A stretch of DNA of 64,000 nt, taken from NCBI GenBank assembly GCA_910589415.1, contig OU342634.1:23371144-23435143 (forward strand), in the 5' to 3' direction. Both the position numbers and the translations under genes were made by a program. Positions 59,087 through 64,000 of the stretch are shown one piece after another. This stretch comes from Malachius bipustulatus. Its lineage: Eukaryota > Arthropoda > Insecta > Coleoptera > Melyridae. Numbering within the stretch: position 1 is the stretch's first letter; every line of letters begins with the position of its first letter. The notes beneath the pieces are model-generated. The model was not told where the DNA came from. It worked only from the letters and a program-made list of their open reading frames with translations, and made no database searches.

Positions 59087-60125
59087 CGAGTCCTTTCAAC
59101 ACTCGGAAAGTCACCCTTCCGAGGCTGTAGTACGCTCGAAACCGGGATCTCTCGAGGGTCTTGAATGACCCCTCGTCTATTGAAAAGGCCCGGATTACTC
59201 CCTCCTTCTCTTTTTTCTTGCTGAGTTGTAGCCAGCTACCCACGTTCAGACCTGGATTCTGCCTCTCTAAACGTGTCCTTACTGGCCGATCCTCTTCTTC
59301 TGGTCCCGGGATGTAGACTAGAACTCTCGGCCTCTTTGGTAGGTCCTTGGCCTCGACTGTTGTCAGGGCCATCCCTTCCCAAAGTCCGCCCAGTGTCCCA
59401 ATCACCCCCACGAGCCAGGTTTTTGTTTGTTCGTTTGCGCAGTGCATCCATAGGACTCCTCCGCTAAACGATACTTTTTCGAATTGCAATGGACTTTTGC
59501 TCCCCGAGGGTGTGCTGTCCATTGCTTCGACTAGTTTCTTCTGGATCAGTTCTGTCTTTCCCTGATCCAGAGTAAATTCAGGATGGCGTCTGTCTATCAC
59601 CGCCATCCTTAGTCCAGACACTGCCTCGCTGTAGCTCCCTTTAGGTTTCGTTTCCGTTGCCTTGCTGGGTCCCTTGCCAGACAGTGTTTGACTATTATTA
59701 CCCTTCGCTCTCTTTGGGGCTTGGGGTGGAGTTTTCGAGTCGTCCCGAGATCTTTTTCCACTCTTCGGTTTCTTCTCTTTTGTTGCTTTGCTGTTGGTTG
59801 GACGTTTTTCAGTCCATGTGCCAGCAGCAATTTTTTGTTCCTTTCGGAGTTTCCTTTTCTGGGCCCCCGAAAGTCTTTTTTCTTTTATTGTTGATATCTG
59901 CAGTCCTATGTTTCCAATCCCTGCAGATATTGTATCAGCGGTCCCTGCTGTCCCCACTGATGATTCACTGCCATGGTCAGATTTGTCATCCTCCATGGCA
60001 GTTCCTGGCGTTACATTGCCCTCCCCAGAATCCGAGGGGCAGCCTGGCACTAGGCCAGGGAGGGATTCTGAACCAGTGGTTCTACCCTCCTGGGGTACTT
60101 CTTCCTTTTGTTTCCGTTCCGCCAT
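59040..60125 (-). CDS. LINE ORF1, nucleic-acid-binding-type protein
   Basis: 361 aa. The N-terminal half is hydrophilic and low in complexity, rich in E, K, S and T, with a basic stretch (LSGAQKRKLRKEQK near residue 85) and several further K/R clusters, as expected of an RNA-binding ORF1. From about residue 170 (YSEAVSGLRMAVID) to the end lies a globular region with WLVGVIGTLGGLWEG and AKDLPKRPRVLVYIPG; this matches my memory of the DUF4780 pattern in ORF1 proteins of insect LOA-like LINEs. No CCHC knuckles were seen. Its stop lies 47 nt inside ORF2, in another frame, suggesting coupled or frameshifted translation of ORF2. The start is the first ATG after the short GC-rich 5'UTR. Confidence 0.85.
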   Translation of the reverse strand: MAERKQKEEVPQEGRTTGSESLPGLVPGCPSDSGEGNVTPGTAMEDDKSDHGSESSVGTAGTADTISAGIGNIGLQISTIKEKRLSGAQKRKLRKEQKIAAGTWTEKRPTNSKATKEKKPKSGKRSRDDSKTPPQAPKRAKGNNSQTLSGKGPSKATETKPKGSYSEAVSGLRMAVIDRRHPEFTLDQGKTELIQKKLVEAMDSTPSGSKSPLQFEKVSFSGGVLWMHCANEQTKTWLVGVIGTLGGLWEGMALTTVEAKDLPKRPRVLVYIPGPEEEDRPVRTRLERQNPGLNVGSWLQLSKKKEKEGVIRAFSIDEGSFKTLERSRFRAYYSLGRVTFRVLKGLDGGQNQGPSSEPPAQ

Positions 60126-60680
60126 TCTTCTTTCTTCGTGTGTTGTTTGGTTCGCGCCGTTTCCGGTACCTTACCCTGTCGGGAAAGGCCTTCCCCTATC
60201 CACCACCTGGGGACGCGCCCGATGGGGGTAACACACAAGCCCCACACGGGATTAGGTTTCTTAATGTTTTGGATTTTCTGTGTTGATTTTAGGGATATTG
60301 TGTTGGAGTTATTAAGTCAATCATGGTATTGTATTTAAGTATTTAAATATTGAATCGTTCTGGTTGTGCGGTACATCGGTTATCGTATTCTTGTAATAGT
60401 AATCATGATCTGGAAAATGAAGATAAAAGCATAAGTGATTCCGGCCTGTGTTACCTTGGTCCATTGAGATTTGCTCCGAATGTCTTGATTACAACTGCGG
60501 TAACAAGGACAGCGGCACAGGATATGTTTTTCTCAGTCTCTTCCTCTTCATGGCATTCTCTACATAGCGGGTCAGTGTTGATTCCCATCGTTTGGAGAGA
60601 GTTGTCCTGTATTAAAATCACCTATGGCGTGTTCTATCACTTTCTTATGTTGGTTGAAATAATTCTTCTGTTCAATATTT

Positions 60681-61370
60681 ATACAGGGTGTCCCATATCG
60701 TTATGTTCAAATCTTGTGAGCATATAGTAGGCTTATTCCTAAGCCTAAAAAACCCAAAAGTGGCAGGTCTATCTGCATTCGTTACGAAGTTAGAGGCCTA
60801 AGAAAATAATGTCTAGTAAATACCAGATTTAACTTTGAAAACCACATAAAGCTTATTTTATTGACCACATCTTTAGTTTATCATGTGTTAAAAATTTCCT
60901 ATTCTTTGCTGAATACAAACTTGTGCTCGGAGGCCTATTGCAGAAGTATAACAGTTCTAATTTCTCGTCTTTTTTCGCGATCGATCTCTTGACCAGCATT
61001 CTGAATACGATCCAATAATAATTGCTTTTTGGAATTTAGTTACAAACGCCAATTCCGAAATATGCTGGTGTCCCATTTATTTGAATCCAAATACCATTTT
61101 GTATGAGCAGGAGAACCTCTTCTAATGTTTATTTTGGTGACATTTACTCATGTCGCCACCATAACAATAAATTATTAGCCTAAACCACAACACATGTGGT
61201 TGTGTGGTTTTCAAAGTTGAATCTTTGTTATTTACTAGTCATAATTTTCTTAGGCCTGTAACTTCGTAACGAGTAAAGATAGACCTGCCACTTTTGGGTT
61301 TTTTGGGCTCAAAATTAAGCCTACTATATGCTCAAAAAATTTGAACATAACGATACAGGACATCCTGTAT
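60681..61370. mobile_element. Fold-back element with about 180-bp arms
   Basis: The left arm (about 60681-60860, starting ATACAGGGTGTCCCATATCG) and right arm (about 61190-61370) are reverse complements with a few mismatches, sharing AAAAGTGGCAGGTCTATCT, TTACGAAGTTA and TCTAGTAAATA-like blocks. The spacer of about 330 bp is noncoding. Confidence 0.8.
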
Positions 61371-62350
61371 ATTATACATATCGTGCGAGTACTGGGTCTC
61401 TATACATAGATAAAAAAATTACCCTGTTCGATTATATCGGGTGATCTAGAAAATTTTCCATCAATTAGTGCCTTGGAAAAAATGAAGCAAGTCTGCCAGT
61501 CTGTCAGATAAAATGCAAACTATTGGTAGGTGTGCTCAGGTGCAATGAGCTCAGACATGACTGCAATAATAGCTTTTCCAGGCACTAGCTGATGAAAAAT
61601 TTTGTTGATCACACGATATATTATTTATAGGTACTATATAATAAATTTTATATACATACGAGTATTCTCAATAACTTACGACCATGTTATGTGTTGAAAA
61701 TAATTTAAAATGGGATATATCATTTATATTAGATAAATTATTGATTATCCAATATTTTCAAATAAGTACTAACAAATCATGAAATAACTTAAATTATTCA
61801 CCAGACAAAATAACTTTTTAATACTTTGTAAATATGAATCTGAATGATTTGGTAATACTTCATAGCTATTTACGCTGATAAGTATTCGCAATATTATTAT
61901 AATTTTCTTCGTTAGTAGGTATTACCAGTAATTTGCAATACCCAGTAATTTTACCAATAAATTTCTGCTTTAATTTCCATTGTTCATTTTTGTAATTTTA
62001 ACAGTCTACCTCACACAAATTGTATAGAATGATCGAATTTTCTAATTAACATAGTAATAGGTATTGTATTTAATTAAAAACAATGAAGGGGAATAATACT
62101 GCAAAACCTCGTCGACGACAACCTGCTACAAAAATGCGGAAAACTTTCCAGTTTTTTCAACGAAAAGATTAAATAATTATACTTCTTGTTTATACATATG
62201 TAACCCAAACAAAAGATGTTTATTAGATTTACTTCTAAATACCTCCTAATTTATTAACTTCACCGGAAGAAGAGGCAGACAACAATTTATTTCTTATGAA
62301 ATGTTGTGCTTCTCAAGGAATCTCAGAATAAACCACAGTGAAATATAAGA
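61371..62350. other. No gene recognised
   Basis: AT-rich intergenic DNA without supported features. Confidence 0.5.
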
Positions 62351-62905
62351 TATACAGGGTGTTATGACAAGTAGTAAGAATCAATATTAAAAAAAAAACT
62401 AAATTACTATAGTAAAAGGACAAAAGTTAGAAATAAACAAAAAACAATATACAAAATTCTACGTAAGACCACCTATCATCTTTTCTGATTTTTTTATGAA
62501 TTCGCCGTAGACTTTACGAATAGTCACCGCTTGATTTACTTCATTTACGGCATTGCTTATTCTTGTTTTCAGTAATTCTTTCAAGTTAAATACTCTGGAA
62601 CCATAGAACGCCTGATTGTACTATGGCAGCACGATGGATGCCCTGCGCTTGCGCATACTACACTTTAGTAAAACAATAGCTTCGCGAGCACTTTGGTAGA
62701 AAATTAATTAGTAGGCTTGGTCCTGTCCATTGCCCTGCTAGATCACCTGATCTTACGATTTTTTTTTGGGTTATTTTGAAATAAAGTTTATCAGAAGAAA
62801 GAGCAACGCACTAAATGAATTAAATTAACCTGATTTTCGTTCTTTTAATAAATTATTTTATTAATATTTGGAAAATTCTTACTGCTTGTCATAAAACCTT
62901 GTATA
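62351..62905. mobile_element. TIR element carrying two opposed mariner-like transposase fragments
   Basis: Ends TATACAGGGTGTTATGACAA and the complementary TTGTCATAAAACCTTGTATA match over about 30 bp. On the plus strand (about 62688-62793) a frame reads REHFGRKLISRLGPVHCPARSPDLTIFFWVILK, the conserved PARSPDL region of IS630/Tc1/mariner-type transposases. On the minus strand (about 62600-62460) a frame reads NLKELLKTRISNAVNEVNQ and IRKVYGEFIKKSEKM, like the segment that normally follows it. The two lie on opposite strands, so the core has been inverted. Inactive. Confidence 0.65.
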
Positions 62906-64000
62906 ATCTAATTTTTATGAAATAAATTTTTCCCTAAAATGCATATTCAGAAATCTTTACTTTTGAACTGAGCTTTCTCGAAAAGCAGATTTCCATAAAG
63001 AGGGACTTTTTGGTAAAATGAATATTAAGAAACTCTTTCCTCTTCATAACCCCATCCGTGGACACACTTTTTTTTTTCGATCTTGCAGGTATTACCAAAT
63101 ATGGAGACTCGTTGGCAAAGAAATATAAAAATGAAATGTTTTATGTACAGTACAAACTTTGAATTTGTAACACCAGAGGGCCCACCACGACGCCCTGTAG
63201 AGGTTATGCTGATTCCACTTCGCTTCCAGAGAGTCTTGTTGCTGAAGTCGGTTTTTCACCTGGTTTTAGATTACATTACAAAGGTTCATTTTAGTGAGAT
63301 GTGATAAAAAATAGGTGAACTTGATAGCACCGTCATCTGGAATAGAGAACAACTGCGATTGTACAAAGTTTCTGATTCTTAAACTTCTTAAATTTCTTAA
63401 AATTCTTTATTAAACTGATTGTTGAAAAGTTAAGATAGGGACATGTAAACCGTTTTTCGATAACCGTACAACTTTTGTCTTGCATTTTTTTCTTCTCTAT
63501 CGAACGGTAAGGGATTAGGAATGTTCGACGCACTGTTGCGGGACCTTGTGATCGAGAGAAAAGAGAAAAACGTTCCATTTTTTATTGTATGGGCCAGCCG
63601 TTGCCAATGGACAAGTAACAGTTCTATTTCTAAAATAATATTATTTCTGATAATATATTTTTCCCCATTGACACAATTCGAGTACCACAGTTACCCCCAA
63701 TCTATAACTCCTCAATTCAATAGATGAAAACATATCAGCTTGAGTGATGTGGTCAGGATTTTCGGTTTCTGCGTCACATCGATTTACAATGAGTTATTGT
63801 GAGGAAAACGCCAGCTCTGGCTTCAACAAAAGACATTTCAAAATGACATAATGATTGTTGCGGTGAAGATTATCGCAGGTGTTTCTTGGAACACAAACAT
63901 TTACGAAGTTTATTATTTATATCGTTTTATTTGTTGGCGTTTTTTATTTTAATGTACCTACAGGTAAGTTAGGCTTATTTATTTTGCTTTAAATATAAAT
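62906..64000. other. No gene recognised
   Basis: Apart from the repeat fragment near 63.45 kb, no supported feature. Short frames at 63083-63304 and 63521-63727 have no recognisable domains. Confidence 0.5.
63425..63480 (-). repeat. Fragment of the 20.8-kb fold-back family
   Basis: AAAAGTTAAGATAGGGACAT followed by GTAAACCGTTTTTC resembles the spacer and arms of the fold-back at 20798-21897. Short and isolated. Confidence 0.5.

Larger units (their letters stand above)
55285..60250 (-). mobile_element. Full-length non-LTR retrotransposon (LINE, R1/LOA/I-like) with target-site duplication
   Basis: The element has about 125 bp of 5'UTR, two overlapping ORFs, about 150 bp of 3'UTR and a poly(A) tail (poly-T on the plus strand at about 55281-55294). 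It is flanked by an exact 12-bp duplication, ATTAGGTTTCTT, at 55273-55284 and 60251-60262; the downstream T-run makes the inner boundary ambiguous by a few bases. Both ORFs are intact, so the insertion looks young and possibly active. It is visibly richer in GC than its surroundings. An RNase H domain and a DUF4780-like ORF1 suggest the LOA/I/R1 assemblage; clade assignment would need a reverse-transcriptase phylogeny. Confidence 0.93.

Noticed and set aside
55899..60286. Many plus-strand ORFs up to 209 codons across the LINE
   Set aside because: They are antisense shadows of the LINE ORFs, which have clear domains on the minus strand.
1..64000. CRISPR arrays, bacterial operons, integrated viral genes
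   Set aside because: No regularly spaced repeats, no bacterial gene layout, and no viral protein motifs beyond retroelement enzymes of LINE type.

Overview
The window is nuclear DNA from an insect. It is AT-rich, with long gene-poor stretches and many degraded mobile elements. It holds one intact insect-specific cytochrome P450 gene and one intact LINE. Nothing bacterial, organellar or viral was recognised. The order is not settled: TAGGTACCTA-type motifs and many fold-back repeats ending in ACAGGGTG would fit several orders, with Coleoptera or Hemiptera as guesses only.

Layout. 1-33 kb: no host gene was recognised. This part holds remnants and repeats: two candidate core promoters (about 2.3 and 29.4 kb), fold-back or TIR elements at 3.7-4.8, 6.4-7.1, 11.75-12.0, 12.1-12.8 and 20.8-21.9 kb, a LINE endonuclease relic (7.9-8.45 kb, minus), a possible recombinase N-terminal fragment (16.7 kb), a tandem pair of about 590-bp TIR elements sharing a small ORF (19.3-20.5 kb), an 870-bp hairpin-bearing element (22.4-23.3 kb), and nested direct repeats at 28.6-32.5 kb.

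33.6-52.3 kb, minus strand: a complete CYP4G-family gene. It has eleven coding exons that join in phase into 566 codons plus stop, and a probable noncoding first exon near 52.2 kb. Intron 2 is 11.5 kb and acts as a mobile-element sink: a tRNA-derived SINE, a LINE reverse-transcriptase fragment, a second inverted copy of the 870-bp hairpin element, a Harbinger transposase relic, and debris of an LTR retrotransposon with a primer-binding-site-like sequence.

54.4-60.3 kb: an intact non-LTR retrotransposon on the minus strand (ORF1 361 aa; ORF2 1213 aa with endonuclease, reverse transcriptase, RNase H and a C-terminal CCHC-like motif). It is flanked by an exact 12-bp target-site duplication and sits next to an older, frameshifted LINE reverse-transcriptase relic on the plus strand. 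60.7-64 kb: two more TIR or fold-back elements, one containing two pieces of a mariner-like transposase on opposite strands.

The P450 is the only gene with a clear host role. CYP4G enzymes make cuticular hydrocarbons by oxidative decarbonylation. The other features are mobile-element sequence whose nesting order can partly be read. I did not find a convincing new multi-gene system. The most unusual items are the hairpin-bearing 870-bp element, present as an inverted pair about 18 kb apart, and the strand-scrambled transposase element.
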